Shown here piece by piece: positions 32,066 through 40,070 of a stretch of DNA of 51,482 bases (position 1 is the stretch's first letter; every line of letters begins with the position of its first letter). Source of the stretch: Streptomyces phytophilus (GTDB lineage Bacteria; Actinomycetota; Actinomycetes; Streptomycetales; Streptomycetaceae); assembly GCF_013870535.1 (NCBI RefSeq), contig NZ_JACBXC010000001.1, forward strand, positions 1 through 51,482. The letters are read 5' to 3'. The translations under genes were made by a program, and so were the position numbers. Under the pieces are notes generated by a model. That model did not search any database. It was not told the origin of the DNA and worked only from the letters and a program-made list of their open reading frames with translations.

Positions 32066-32746
32066 TCAACCGCTCGCACTCCACGCGAGATCCTTCTTCA
32101 GCTTGGCGATCTCGGGCCCGGTGTCCGCGTCGGGCATGGCCCACCGGTAGGCGGTTCCGGCGCCGTCCACGTAGGTGAGGGTCCCGCCGGCCCTCTGTGC
32201 CTCGGTGAGGTCGAAGACGACGCTGCCCCAGTCCCAGGTGCCGGGCTGGACTTCCCCGCCGCCGAGGAACGAGTTCGGCGAGACGCCTAGGCTGGCGTCG
32301 GTGTTGGCTTCCTCAATGGCCTGCCCGTCGGCGGCGATCCACTGCCATCCGCCGTTCTCCAGCATCGCCGACTCGGCTGCGGCGACGTCCCCCTTGTTGT
32401 GGTCCTTGATGACGACGACGGAGAAGACGTCGCCCTCCGGGGTCTCGTCGGTGCCGCTGGCGGCGTACACGACGGTCGACGGGGTGATGTCGAGCGTGCC
32501 TTCGGCGTAGGCGCCGGCGGTGTCCTTGGCGGTGGTGCCGAACTCCAGCGGCTTGTCGGCGTCCGCGGGCGCCCCGTCGAGGCACTTCTCGTTGTACTCG
32601 GCTTCGGTGATGTCCGGGTCGTCGCAGCCCGCGTACTTCCCGGCTGGCTTCGACTCCGCGGCTGGCGTGCCGTCATCGTCCGAGCCGCATGCGGTGAGCG
32701 GCAGGGCGAGTGCCGCGGCTGCGGCGGCGATGGTACGGATACGCAT
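32066..32746 (-). CDS. Secreted lipoprotein of unknown function
   Basis: 226 residues from ATG 32746. Lipoprotein signal peptide with lipobox LTAC (Cys20), then an acidic linker, so it is anchored outside the membrane. The mature part has VFSVVVIKDHNKGDVAAAES, GWQWIAADGQAIEEANTD, and a WDWGSVVFDLTEA strand region, as in small extracytoplasmic beta domains. Phage-encoded lipoproteins can block superinfection, and plasmid ones can affect mating. Neither role can be shown here. Confidence 0.7.
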   Translation of the reverse strand: MRIRTIAAAAAALALPLTACGSDDDGTPAAESKPAGKYAGCDDPDITEAEYNEKCLDGAPADADKPLEFGTTAKDTAGAYAEGTLDITPSTVVYAASGTDETPEGDVFSVVVIKDHNKGDVAAAESAMLENGGWQWIAADGQAIEEANTDASLGVSPNSFLGGGEVQPGTWDWGSVVFDLTEAQRAGGTLTYVDGAGTAYRWAMPDADTGPEIAKLKKDLAWSASG

Positions 32747-32768
32747 GATCCCCCCTGAAATGGTGCGC

Positions 32769-32792
32769 GCGCCCCGGGAGTGTACGGGGCGC
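32769..32792 (-). terminator. Hairpin between the DUF6221-like and lipoprotein genes
   Basis: 8-bp perfect stem GCGCCCCG/CGGGGCGC with an 8-nt loop, directly ahead of the lipoprotein start. It could end the upstream transcript. Confidence 0.4.
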
Positions 32793-32821
32793 TCGTCGTC
32801 GGGCGGATGGGCCGGACGGCC

Positions 32822-33220
32822 CTACGGCCGCCACTCCTCGCGGAACTCGGGGTGGTCGGCGTAAGGCCGGGCGAGGGTGCGCAGTGTCGGGCAGGGCCAC
32901 GACAGTTCAGGGAACTGGTGGTCCGGCTCGCAGGAGCGGCATACGGTCGCCGTGGCGAAGTACTGCGCACCACCTCCGGAGCGCAGGGTTGCCCGCCCAT
33001 GCAGCTTCAGCAACTCCCGCTTGGCGTCGATCTCGGCGAGCACCCGCGAGTTCGTCACCTCGACATCGCCCGGCTCGCACTCCGTGCACTTAACCAGGCC
33101 GTACAGCCCGCGCGCAGCGACTGACTTGCCGCAGCCGTCGCAGCGCCGGTCATGCCACTCCCACGCCGCGGCGGCCTCGTCGTCGTACCGCGCCCGCAGG
33201 AATGCCACCAGATCGTCCAT
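32822..33220 (-). CDS. DUF6221-like protein
   Basis: 132 residues from ATG 33220 (MDDLVAFLRARYDDEAAAAW). The N-terminal helix, the DAKRELLKLHGRATLRS helix and the PCPTLRTLARPYADHPEFRE ending are characteristic of the DUF6221 proteins scattered in Streptomyces prophages and plasmids. A CDGCGK...CTEC pair and a later CRSC suggest an inserted zinc site, which is unusual for this family. Function unknown. Confidence 0.65.
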   Translation of the reverse strand: MDDLVAFLRARYDDEAAAAWEWHDRRCDGCGKSVAARGLYGLVKCTECEPGDVEVTNSRVLAEIDAKRELLKLHGRATLRSGGGAQYFATATVCRSCEPDHQFPELSWPCPTLRTLARPYADHPEFREEWRP

Positions 33221-33228
33221 GCCGTCCA

Positions 33229-33699
33229 TCATCCTCCGTTGCTCGTGCTGTTGCGGCCCCACAGCCGGGCGTGGTTGTTCGTGATGTACGTGTCCCCGCC
33301 CCGCTTCTGTCCGCCAGCGGTGAGGCGCAGGGCGAGGAGCAGCGCGAGGGCGAGCGCGAGTCCCGTCGTGCCGGACGCCAGGACCGACAGCACCTGCGAG
33401 GTGCCCCAGCCGACCCCCGCGCCGAGCGCCCCGGCGCCGACCATGCGCTGCGCGATCGGGTCGATCAGCGGCCCGTGGGCCGGGGCCGGTTGCGGCTGGG
33501 CCGCCTGCACGATCGCTGCGCGGAACGCGGCCAGGTCTTCCTGCCGCACGGGCATGAACCCCGGGCCATACGGGTCGGACACGTAGGCGGCGGGCTGCGG
33601 GGTGTACGGCTCAACCTCGGCGGCCGGCGTCGGCCAGCCTTCCAGTGGGCGCCGCTGCCCCACCTCGGGGCGCGGCGTCTCGGGCAGCGGCGTGGGCAT
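33229..33699 (-). CDS. Membrane protein, plasmid/AICE type
   Basis: 156 residues from ATG 33699, with AGGAGG close upstream. A proline-rich N-terminal region, a helix (VRQEDLAAFRAAIVQAAQPQ), then two hydrophobic segments (~88-125: VGAGALGAGVGWGTSQVLSV, GLALALALLLALRL) and a short polar tail. Similar proteins accompany transfer genes in Streptomyces integrative plasmids. No enzymatic motif. Confidence 0.55.
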   Translation of the reverse strand: MPTPLPETPRPEVGQRRPLEGWPTPAAEVEPYTPQPAAYVSDPYGPGFMPVRQEDLAAFRAAIVQAAQPQPAPAHGPLIDPIAQRMVGAGALGAGVGWGTSQVLSVLASGTTGLALALALLLALRLTAGGQKRGGDTYITNNHARLWGRNSTSNGG

Positions 33700-33702
33700 C
33701 GG

Positions 33703-33876
33703 TCAGTCCTCCTTGCGCTCGTCGCGCATGTCGAGCAGTGAGTTGATCGCTGTGTGCGTGTCGTCTTCCTTACGTTTCGGCCCGGTGCGCGAGTAGTTGG
33801 CCGCCTGCTTGCCGAGCATGCTGATCGCTGTGTCGAGGTCGGCGTTGGTCAGAGACCTGTCGTTGCTTCCGGTCAT
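33703..33876 (-). CDS. Small charged hypothetical protein
   Basis: 57 residues from ATG 33876. Mostly helical (SLTNADLDTAISMLGKQAAN, then HTAINSLLDMRDERKED). Three bases separate it from the membrane-protein start, so co-translation is likely. No family. Confidence 0.5.
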   Translation of the reverse strand: MTGSNDRSLTNADLDTAISMLGKQAANYSRTGPKRKEDDTHTAINSLLDMRDERKED

Positions 33877-33881
33877 GGCGG

Positions 33882-34220
33882 TCAGACTCCCTCGGGCTTG
33901 GGCAGGGCGCGGCAGCGCTCGGCGTGGGACTGGGCGCGGCGGCGGATCCCGTACTCGCTTCTGTCGCTGATCTTCTCGGTGCAGCCGCCGCACTCCATCT
34001 CGTAGCGCCACACCGACGAGTGGCCCTCGCCCTTGTCGATGACGTCTACGACCGCCTCGCCGACGGTCAGGTAACGAGCCAGGACGCCCCCAGGCCAGCC
34101 GGGGGCTTTGGGCTCGGGGGCTGGCCAGTTCCACGACGTGTCGGCTCTGGTGCCCTCGGAGGGCACGCTTCGGTACGCGTCGGCTGAGTGACCGAACGCC
34201 GCGGTCTCCTTCCGGTCCAT
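33882..34220 (-). CDS. Small hypothetical protein with CxxC
   Basis: 112 residues from ATG 34220, with GGAAGGAGA upstream. Unstructured N-terminal half, then LTVGEAVVDVIDKGEGHSSV, MECGGCTEK and a helical HAERCRALPKPEGV end. The Cys/His spacing suggests a zinc knuckle. No family. Confidence 0.5.
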   Translation of the reverse strand: MDRKETAAFGHSADAYRSVPSEGTRADTSWNWPAPEPKAPGWPGGVLARYLTVGEAVVDVIDKGEGHSSVWRYEMECGGCTEKISDRSEYGIRRRAQSHAERCRALPKPEGV

Positions 34221-34254
34221 GTCGACCTCCTCTCCTCGCCGGCTGTTCCGGCTC

Positions 34255-34287
34255 CCTGTCCCACCCGGCGGTGCCGGGCAGGACAGG
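34255..34287 (-). terminator. Two-part hairpin between accessory genes
   Basis: CCTGTCC/GGACAGG (34255-34261/34281-34287) encloses CCCGGC/GCCGGG (34264-34269/34273-34278), immediately past the stop of the 34294 gene. Confidence 0.4.
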
Positions 34288-34293
34288 CAGCCG

Positions 34294-34497
34294 TCAGCCC
34301 TGGCGGTCGCGGGGGTCGCGGTAGCGGTCGGGCAGGTGCGGGTCGTCCTCGGCGTCGGCGACCGCCCGGTTCCGCCGGCTGAACTCGCCGGTCTCCTCCA
34401 TGACTCCGGCGGCCTCCTCCCGCCGTGTGTTCGCGGCGAGCCGCGCGTCGGCGACCTTGAAGCGGGCGATGGCCACGGCGGTCTTGATGGGTCGCAT
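34294..34497 (-). CDS. Small helical hypothetical protein
   Basis: 67 residues from ATG 34497, with GAGGAGAAC upstream. Strongly helical and charged (KTAVAIARFKVADARLAANT, RREEAAGVMEETGEFSRRNR). No family recognised. Confidence 0.5.
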   Translation of the reverse strand: MRPIKTAVAIARFKVADARLAANTRREEAAGVMEETGEFSRRNRAVADAEDDPHLPDRYRDPRDRQG

Positions 34498-34580
34498 GTC
34501 GTTCTCCTCTCGTGTGGGTGCCAGCCGGCGCTGACAACTCCCCTTGCCGCCGGTACGGGACCGGCGACGCGGGCAGCCGG

Positions 34581-34823
34581 TCAGCCGCGGTCCAACTCCG
34601 CCTGCTCCCGCTGGTCGTTGATCCGCGCCACGGCCCCGGACAGATCGAGGCTGACGACCAGCCGGGCAGGCGTCTCGCGCCGGGCGCCCAGGCGCTCCAT
34701 CGAGCCCGACGGGGCGAGGGTGCTGACGTGCGCGTCGATCAGGTCGGCGGCGGCGCGGAGGATGTTCCCCGCTTCCTCGATCGTCGTGGCCGTCCACTCG
34801 TAGCGCGGCGGGTTGAAGGTCAT
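34581..34823 (-). CDS. Small hypothetical protein
   Basis: 80 residues from ATG 34823, with AAGGAG 11 bases upstream. EWTATTIEEAGNILRAAADL begins a helical core, and ARLVVSLDLSGAVARINDQR reads as a helix-strand end. It lies directly downstream of the repeat array. Function unknown. Confidence 0.5.
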   Translation of the reverse strand: MTFNPPRYEWTATTIEEAGNILRAAADLIDAHVSTLAPSGSMERLGARRETPARLVVSLDLSGAVARINDQREQAELDRG

Positions 34824-34866
34824 CTCGATCACGTCTCCTTGGTGAAGTTTGTTGTGGTTTGTTCTC

Positions 34867-35030
34867 GGTGTCAGCGTTGGGGGTGCCAGCGGGGTGTCAG
34901 AAGGGGGTGTCAGCTCGCGTGCGCGCACGCATTGACCTAGGTAGACGGGGGTGTCAGGACGGCTGACACCCCCCGCTGACACCTTGATCGGGTGTCAGCG
35001 GGTGTCATTGCTGGTCAGGCGGGTGTCAAC
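34867..35030. repeat. Array of GGTGTCAGC repeats 3' of tra
   Basis: Direct copies (perfect or 1-2 mismatches) at 34867, 34893, 34906, 34950, 34991, 35001 and 35022, and inverted copies at 34962 and 34975. A perfect palindrome GCGTGCGCGCACGC lies within the array (34917-34930). Apart from the overlap with the tra stop region, there is no coding sequence here. The same motif recurs at the tra start (37022-37086). Confidence 0.75.
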
Positions 35031-37033
35031 TCGGGGTACAGCAGCCGGTACGTGCCCGGCTCGGCGTCCTCGACGTCCTCCAGGTGCACGCCCTCGTCGG
35101 CGAGGTTGTTGAGCTGATCGGAGAGCCATCCCCGAGACCTGCCATAGCGCCCCTTGGCGCCGTGCGGCTTGAAGTGCCGGGGGCCGACAAACTCGTGCCC
35201 AGCCTCCCGGAGTTCGTCCAGCAGCGCGTGCAGCCGCGCCACGGCTTCCTCCGTCGTCGGCTTCGTCGCCGGCTCCGGCTCCGGCTCGGCGAACACCCAG
35301 CGCTGCCCGGCGGGCACCGGCGGGATCTCCCGGTCCGGGTCGACGCCTTGCAGATCGGCGATGTCGCCGTCGTCGCCGAGGCGGGCCGCGATGTCCCGCT
35401 CGACCTGCCGGGCCAGCAGCGTGTCCTCGTCGGCCTGGCGCTGCTCGTCGTGCTGCTCCTTGGTCATCGTGACCCCCTCGGTCTGCTGCTGCTCGTCGTC
35501 GGGCAGGTAGATCGCACGGTTGGCATACGCCTCACCTGCGGCGTTGGCGGTCGTCGGGCCGGCGTCCACCGGGGGTGCAGCGGCGAGCACTTCCACGATC
35601 ATCTGGTCGCTCGGCGGGGTGAAGGTCCGGGCCTTCATCGCGTACCGCTCCTCGTCCACGCCCGGCGCGACGAGGTAGTTGTAGCCGCGCTTCCGGCCCT
35701 CCCACGCCTCCGGGCGGGCGCCCGCATCCCGCACGTCGTCCGGCAGCGCCATGTCGGCGGTCGTGGCGCCCTTGACGCCGAAGCACATCACCCCACCGAG
35801 CTGTTCGCGCACGTCGGTGGGCATGCTGGACGCGGACGGCCGCTGCAAGCTGATGATGACGGAGATCCCGGCGGAGCGGGCCTCCATGACCAGCCCTTCC
35901 ATCTCGGTGCCATTGCGGAAGAACCGGCCAGCCTCTTCGATCCACACGATCATGTACGGCATGCCCAGCTTGGCGTGCGCGGCGGGCGTCCAGTTCTTGA
36001 ATCCGTGACGGCCCAGCTCGTTGGCGCGAGCGGTGATGACCTGCGACAGGGCGTCGATCATTGCCTCGCCGCCGGCCTCCGACATCTCCACCCAGTCCAG
36101 CCACGGCAGCAGAGGACCGAAGGTCTGCTGGCCCTTCGCGGGGTCGGCGGCCCACACGATGACATCGGTCCTGGTCAGGGCCTCCACGATGGCGGTGGTG
36201 ATGCCAGCGGACTTGCCGGAGCCGTTCATGCCGAACGCGCCGAAGTGGGTGGCGTTGCGGTCGCCGTCCTCGTCGGCGGGGAACCAGAACTGCTCCGGGT
36301 CGCCGTCCTCGTAGATGCCGACGACCACCGCATCGGTGATGGAGCCGCCGAACGCCGAGGGGCCCGGCCACGGCGTCCCCTCGGTCAGCATGTCCTTCGG
36401 GACGAACACCATCTCGCCTTGGGCGGCGTTCTCCGGGTCGGCCATGATGCGGATCGAGTTCGGCGAAATGCCCAGCTCGGAGGCGATCTGGTTGACCCGT
36501 GAGGAGAGGTCCGCGTTGGTCATCTCCCCGGGGGCGAGTTGGTAGGGGGCGGTGACCTTGTTGGGCTCCACGGTCGGCTCGCCGCGCAGCTTGGCCTTGG
36601 CCTTTCCGAGGCTCTTGACCAGCACCCCGGTTTCCCCGGCCTGCTGCTCGCCCTGCTGCTTGTCGGGGTTGGTGCGCAGCGTCTTGCGGACGTTCCAGGA
36701 GGCGGCGAGCGTTGCGCCGCCGATGGCCAGCCACGACAACTGCGTGCCGCCGAGCGGGTCGGAGTAGGTGGCGACGGTGAAATACCCGGTGGCCACCGCG
36801 GTGGTGGCGGTGGCGTGCAGGCGCCGCTGAGCGCTGGTGTCCCTCCCCGCCCACCAGGTGGCGCCGGTCAGCGCCATGGAGGCGACGGTGATACCGACGG
36901 CGGCGAGCGGGCTGCCGCCCCATGCCTGGTTCGCCGCGAACGTCGCCGGCACCTGGCTGGCGACCGCGATCCACGGTCGGGCGTGCGGGCTCTTCGCGCC
37001 CTTCCATGCGTCGTTCCTGAGGGTGTCAGCCAC
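35015..37033 (-). CDS. tra: FtsK/TraB-like conjugal DNA translocase
   Basis: 672 residues from GTG 37033. Two to four membrane helices (~41-63, 76-115) precede a motor domain with Walker A GMNGSGKS (268-275) and Walker B MIVWIEE (361-367). An ISLQRPS segment follows. The C-terminal ~85 residues (YGRSRGWLSDQLNNLADEGV) form a winged helix. This is the architecture of Streptomyces TraB proteins, hexameric pumps that move double-stranded DNA between mycelial compartments after binding short repeats (clt/TRS). Repeat arrays lie at both ends of the gene. A chromosomal FtsK is ruled out by length and neighbours. Confidence 0.82.
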   Translation of the reverse strand: MADTLRNDAWKGAKSPHARPWIAVASQVPATFAANQAWGGSPLAAVGITVASMALTGATWWAGRDTSAQRRLHATATTAVATGYFTVATYSDPLGGTQLSWLAIGGATLAASWNVRKTLRTNPDKQQGEQQAGETGVLVKSLGKAKAKLRGEPTVEPNKVTAPYQLAPGEMTNADLSSRVNQIASELGISPNSIRIMADPENAAQGEMVFVPKDMLTEGTPWPGPSAFGGSITDAVVVGIYEDGDPEQFWFPADEDGDRNATHFGAFGMNGSGKSAGITTAIVEALTRTDVIVWAADPAKGQQTFGPLLPWLDWVEMSEAGGEAMIDALSQVITARANELGRHGFKNWTPAAHAKLGMPYMIVWIEEAGRFFRNGTEMEGLVMEARSAGISVIISLQRPSASSMPTDVREQLGGVMCFGVKGATTADMALPDDVRDAGARPEAWEGRKRGYNYLVAPGVDEERYAMKARTFTPPSDQMIVEVLAAAPPVDAGPTTANAAGEAYANRAIYLPDDEQQQTEGVTMTKEQHDEQRQADEDTLLARQVERDIAARLGDDGDIADLQGVDPDREIPPVPAGQRWVFAEPEPEPATKPTTEEAVARLHALLDELREAGHEFVGPRHFKPHGAKGRYGRSRGWLSDQLNNLADEGVHLEDVEDAEPGTYRLLYPELTPA

Positions 37034-37086
37034 GGTGTCAGCTCCAGTGTCAGCGAGATGTCAGTGCAGGTCAGATGGGTGTCAGC
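37022..37086. repeat. Array of GGTGTCAGC repeats at the tra start
   Basis: Copies at 37022, 37034, 37046 (A for first G), 37057 (degenerate) and 37078, spaced mostly 12 bases apart. They overlap the tra start codon and the end of the upstream small gene. Confidence 0.75.
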
Positions 37087-37231
37087 CGCGGATCTGGGCG
37101 GCGACGAGGATGTAGGCGAAGAACAGCCCGGCGGCGATCATCAGGCCGTCGTGGATCAGGACGTAGAACTCCAGCCGGAGCCACGCCGCGAACAGCAGCG
37201 CGGCCCCAGCGGCGATGTAGATGTCGGGCAC
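37082..37231 (-). CDS. Very small membrane protein
   Basis: 49 residues from GTG 37231. One hydrophobic stretch (IYIAAGAALLFAAWLRLEFY) and a second (GLMIAAGLFFAYILVAAQI), so two short membrane helices. It lies between tra and the 37236 gene and fits the small Spd-type spreading proteins of Streptomyces plasmids. The start is uncertain. Confidence 0.55.
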   Translation of the reverse strand: MPDIYIAAGAALLFAAWLRLEFYVLIHDGLMIAAGLFFAYILVAAQIRG

Positions 37232-37235
37232 GCCG

Positions 37236-37820
37236 TCACCGCTTGAAGGCGAAGCGCGGGTGCGGCTGCTGCTGGGCACGCCCGCGGCCGATCCTCGACA
37301 GCGGGCCCTCGTACTCGCGCTCGAACGCGGCATACGTCGCCGTGTACCACTTCGCGATCAGCTTCTCTGCCTGGGCGATGCGCTTCAGCCAGCGGGTTAC
37401 GCGGCGGGCCCTGGCTCGCGAGCCGGCCATGCTGCCGAACTCGTCGGGGATGTGCCGCAGCCTGGTCTCCAGTTCTTCTGCGTCCATCCCCCTCGTCGTC
37501 GACCGCTGCCGAGCTTCCTTCCGGCCGCGCTCACAGAAGGCGCGGATGCCTTCGTTCGAGCCGAGGTCGTCTTCCTGGAGGGCCGCGGCACCGTTGCGGC
37601 CGGCAGCCGGGGCGGTGGGCGCCCCGCCCTCGATCTTGGTGATGTTGATCATCGGGTTGAACGACGTGTTGAACCCGCCGCCGTACTTGGCCTTCGGCAC
37701 GGAGGGTTTCGGCGGCCGGGCGAACGGCTGGGCTGCCTGCGCCTGCCGGAAGTTGTCGACCTGCTGCGCCGCCGACGGCGGGCGCTGCGGTCGGGTAGGG
37801 CCGGTTCCGTTAGCCACCAA
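37236..37820 (-). CDS. Plasmid-transfer-associated protein
   Basis: 194 residues from ATG 37820. Disordered Pro/Gln-rich start, then PMINITKIEGGAPTAPAAGR and a basic helical half (LETRLRHIPDEFGSMAGSRA, RRVTRWLKRIAQAEKLIAKW). A FEREYEGPLSRIGRGR tail follows. Proteins of this composition sit beside tra and DUF2637 genes in Streptomyces integrative elements. No catalytic motif. DNA binding by the basic helices is an inference. Confidence 0.6.
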   Translation of the reverse strand: MVANGTGPTRPQRPPSAAQQVDNFRQAQAAQPFARPPKPSVPKAKYGGGFNTSFNPMINITKIEGGAPTAPAAGRNGAAALQEDDLGSNEGIRAFCERGRKEARQRSTTRGMDAEELETRLRHIPDEFGSMAGSRARARRVTRWLKRIAQAEKLIAKWYTATYAAFEREYEGPLSRIGRGRAQQQPHPRFAFKR

Positions 37821-37841
37821 GGGCTCCTCTCAGAGTGGGGA

Positions 37842-38801
37842 TCACGCGGATTCGCGGTAGGTCTCACGGGCCGCCTTGAGGCGGCGGGCGGCGGTCGCTT
37901 CGGAGTCGCTGGCGACGAGGCGTTGAGCGTCTGAGAGCTTCACCGCGTCGGCGTCGCCGCGCTTTCGCATGAGAGCGACGAGGGCGTCGATCTCGCGTTC
38001 GCGGTCGCCTATGGCCGACACTGTCTGCTTGCTCTCGCGTGCACGGCGGCGGGGCTTCGGCTTGCTCTCACTCGGCGGGGACGGGGGGGCGCTCTCACCA
38101 CTCGCATCGGGGCTCTCAGTGGGAGCACTCTCACGCGGACTCTCATCCACGCGCGGCGCCTCACTCGCACTCTCATCCACGGAGGGCGCAGTGCTCTCAA
38201 CCGGAGCACTCGCACTCGGCTTGGGTGCGCCCTCGCGCGGCCGGCCGATGCGGTGGATGCGCCACATGACGACCGGCGCGATAGCGGCCACGCCGACGAT
38301 CAGCCACCACTCCGGGCGGTCCTTCGCGGCCATGCCGAACTCGGTCCGGTCCGCAAGGTGGTAGATGGCGTTCGCGGCGATCATCAGTAGCAGGGCGGGC
38401 AGCACGTCGCGGTGACGGCGGAACGTCTGCACGACGTACACGTCGATCGCGACCGGCAGCAGCCACGCCAGGGAGCCGGAACAGCCGGCGAGCTTCGCGA
38501 GCGCGTACTCGCCGGAGGCGGTCAGGCCGATCGTCGCGGCTAGCGCCAGACGCAGCGACCACTTGTCGAACTTCTCCGCGCGGTCCGGCTTCACCGCGGG
38601 GGCGGGCTCCGGCTTCGGCGAGGGGCGCTCCTCGCGCTGCTTCCGCAGCCCGTCGATCCGAGCCTCCAGTTCCTTGATGCGCCGTGCGTGGTGGTCGATC
38701 GCGGCCTGCTGCGCCGGGTCCGGCTCGGGCTGGAGCGGCAGCAGCGGGCGGAAGCCCTCGAACGACCCGACGGGCGTGCCGTTCGTCGGCGGGGTGGTCA
38801 C
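37842..38801 (-). CDS. DUF2637/SpdB-like membrane protein
   Basis: 319 residues from GTG 38801, overlapping the previous stop (GTGA). A coiled-coil (HHARRIKELEARIDGLRKQR) is followed by DKWSLRLALAATIGLTASGE and three to four membrane helices (~75-185: GSLAWLLPVAIDVYVVQTFR, LLLMIAANAIYHLADRTEF, WWLIVGVAAIAPVVMWR). A Ser/Glu/Pro-rich low-complexity stretch and a helical C-terminus (LMRKRGDADAVKLSDAQRLV) that may be an HTH come next. DUF2637 proteins are SpdB-type spreading factors of plasmid transfer. Confidence 0.72.
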   Translation of the reverse strand: MTTPPTNGTPVGSFEGFRPLLPLQPEPDPAQQAAIDHHARRIKELEARIDGLRKQREERPSPKPEPAPAVKPDRAEKFDKWSLRLALAATIGLTASGEYALAKLAGCSGSLAWLLPVAIDVYVVQTFRRHRDVLPALLLMIAANAIYHLADRTEFGMAAKDRPEWWLIVGVAAIAPVVMWRIHRIGRPREGAPKPSASAPVESTAPSVDESASEAPRVDESPRESAPTESPDASGESAPPSPPSESKPKPRRRARESKQTVSAIGDREREIDALVALMRKRGDADAVKLSDAQRLVASDSEATAARRLKAARETYRESA

Positions 38802-38980
38802 GGCCCTTCCTCTCGGTTGAGGGCGTCGAGGAGGCGCCCGAGGCTGACGAGCAGTGCGCCGAACGCTTCGGCGACTGCGCGGTGGTCGCTGACGTTGGTG
38901 AACCGGTAGCGGTCGACCATTTCGCGGGCGGTGTCGCGCGCATCGGGCAGCGACGGAACGGTGGGGATGTCGCTGGTCAT
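38798..38980 (-). CDS. Small hypothetical protein of the transfer operon
   Basis: 60 residues from ATG 38980, whose A is the last base of the upstream stop (TGATG). Helical (DARDTAREMVDRYRFTNVSD, AEAFGALLVSLGRLLDALNR). Coupled to both neighbours by overlaps, so almost certainly translated. Unknown role. Confidence 0.6.
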   Translation of the reverse strand: MTSDIPTVPSLPDARDTAREMVDRYRFTNVSDHRAVAEAFGALLVSLGRLLDALNREEGP

Positions 38981-39201
38981 CACGCCCACCTCCCGCGCGG
39001 CCGGCCCAGCGACGTGGCGCCCAGCCACAGCACCGTCGCCGCGAGCGCGACCCCGAGGAGGGCGGCACCCAGCTCGGTGGTGAGGAGGAAGTGAAGCGTC
39101 GCCAGCGCGGCGTTGGCGACGGTCGCGAACGCCTGCGGGGCGGCGAGGAACAGGGCGATGGCGAGGAGCTGCGCCAGGACGACGGCCGGGCGGGTGCGCA
39201 T
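38980..39201 (-). CDS. Spd-like small membrane protein
   Basis: 73 residues from ATG 39201. Two membrane helices (AVVLAQLLAIALFLAAPQAF, AALLGVALAATVLWLGATSL) with a short basic tail. Size and context (between SpdB-like and other small transfer genes) fit the spread-gene products of Streptomyces plasmids. Confidence 0.6.
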   Translation of the reverse strand: MRTRPAVVLAQLLAIALFLAAPQAFATVANAALATLHFLLTTELGAALLGVALAATVLWLGATSLGRPRGRWA

Positions 39202-39202
39202 C

Positions 39203-39652
39203 TCACGCCACCGCCTTCGCGGTGGCGTTCAGCAGCAGCTCGTGGGCGGCGAGGGACCGGGCCCGCACGTCGGACAGCTCGGCTTCGCTGGCGTCACCGA
39301 GGGCGAACGTGGCGTTGATCGCCGCCTCGGCGAGGGCGAGCAGCCGCCTGTCGTCGGTGACGATGCGGAGCGTGGTCATGGCCTGCGTCACGGCGGAACG
39401 CGCCTCGTAGCGGGCCTCACGTGCCTCCGGCGCGTCGACGATCCCGTCACGCCGGGCGGCGATCTTCAGGTACTGGTGGCGGCGGTGGTCGACCAGCCGG
39501 CCGATCAGCGCGACGGCCGCCTCGGCGAGTTCCTGCCGGCGCCGCTCGGCACGCTCGGCATCCTCGCGGCGCACCGCCGACACGTGCTGCATGAGGCCCG
39601 CGGCAATACCACCCGCGAGGGTGCCGATCACGGCGATGACCGCGGCGCCCAT
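39203..39652 (-). CDS. Membrane-anchored helical protein of the transfer operon
   Basis: 149 residues from ATG 39652. N-terminal membrane helix (VIAVIGTLAGGIAAGLMQHV) and a long charged helical body (REDAERAERRRQELAEAAVA, RSAVTQAMTTLRIVTDDRRL). It overlaps the upstream stop by one codon. Single-TM proteins with cytoplasmic helices of this kind occur in actinobacterial mobile elements. No known function. Confidence 0.6.
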   Translation of the reverse strand: MGAAVIAVIGTLAGGIAAGLMQHVSAVRREDAERAERRRQELAEAAVALIGRLVDHRRHQYLKIAARRDGIVDAPEAREARYEARSAVTQAMTTLRIVTDDRRLLALAEAAINATFALGDASEAELSDVRARSLAAHELLLNATAKAVA

Positions 39653-39924
39653 CAGGCAGCCGCCTCTCGCGCCGAGCCGACGATCGCCCGCACCTCGTCC
39701 ATGAGCCGAGGCTCGCCCGGGTGGCGCCGGTCCTCCTCGAACGCAATCAGCTCGATGTCGAGGACCCTGCCCCAGCGGCCGTCCGCGACCGCGGCGCGCA
39801 GCTCGGCGAGGAGCGCGGCACGGGTCTGCGGCGGGAGGGGGCGGACGTAGCTCGCCTTGTCGTGGGCGGCGGCGTCGGCCGCCGACATCGGGGTGGGGGT
39901 GTAGGTGGTCAGGAAGGTCTTCAC
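39652..39924 (-). CDS. Small hypothetical protein, first gene of the transfer operon
   Basis: 90 residues from GTG 39924. The C-terminal half (GRVLDIELIAFEEDRRHPGE, then PRLMDEVRAIVGSAREAAA) resembles an alpha-helical dimerisation or regulatory domain. Divergent from the HTH gene at 40071 and sharing its upstream region. No family recognised. Confidence 0.5.
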   Translation of the reverse strand: MKTFLTTYTPTPMSAADAAAHDKASYVRPLPPQTRAALLAELRAAVADGRWGRVLDIELIAFEEDRRHPGEPRLMDEVRAIVGSAREAAA

Positions 39925-40070
39925 GAGTTCTCGTCCCTCGTCTTCCGTCCGGCTTGGTTGACTCCTATAGTTGCAACATGATGAAGCGTTCGCAAGCCCT
40001 CCGGAGGGTCGACCTGACGACCCGACACCTTGCATCTGGCGATTGCAGCCTGATGTGGGACGATGCACCC
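39925..40070. promoter_or_regulatory. Divergent promoter/operator region of the transfer operon
   Basis: This 146-bp gap separates divergent genes. It contains the palindrome GTTGCAAC (39970-39977) beside CTATAG, a -10-like sequence for the leftward operon, and TTGACT (39958-39963) on the plus strand. Further TTGCA motifs at 40033 and 40044 may be extra operator half-sites. Assignment of -35/-10 pairs is tentative. Confidence 0.4.

Noticed and set aside
38050-38220. CTCTCA/CTCATC micro-repeats
   Set aside because: They encode the Ser/Glu/Pro-rich linker of the DUF2637 protein and show no regular spacing. No CRISPR array was seen anywhere in the window.
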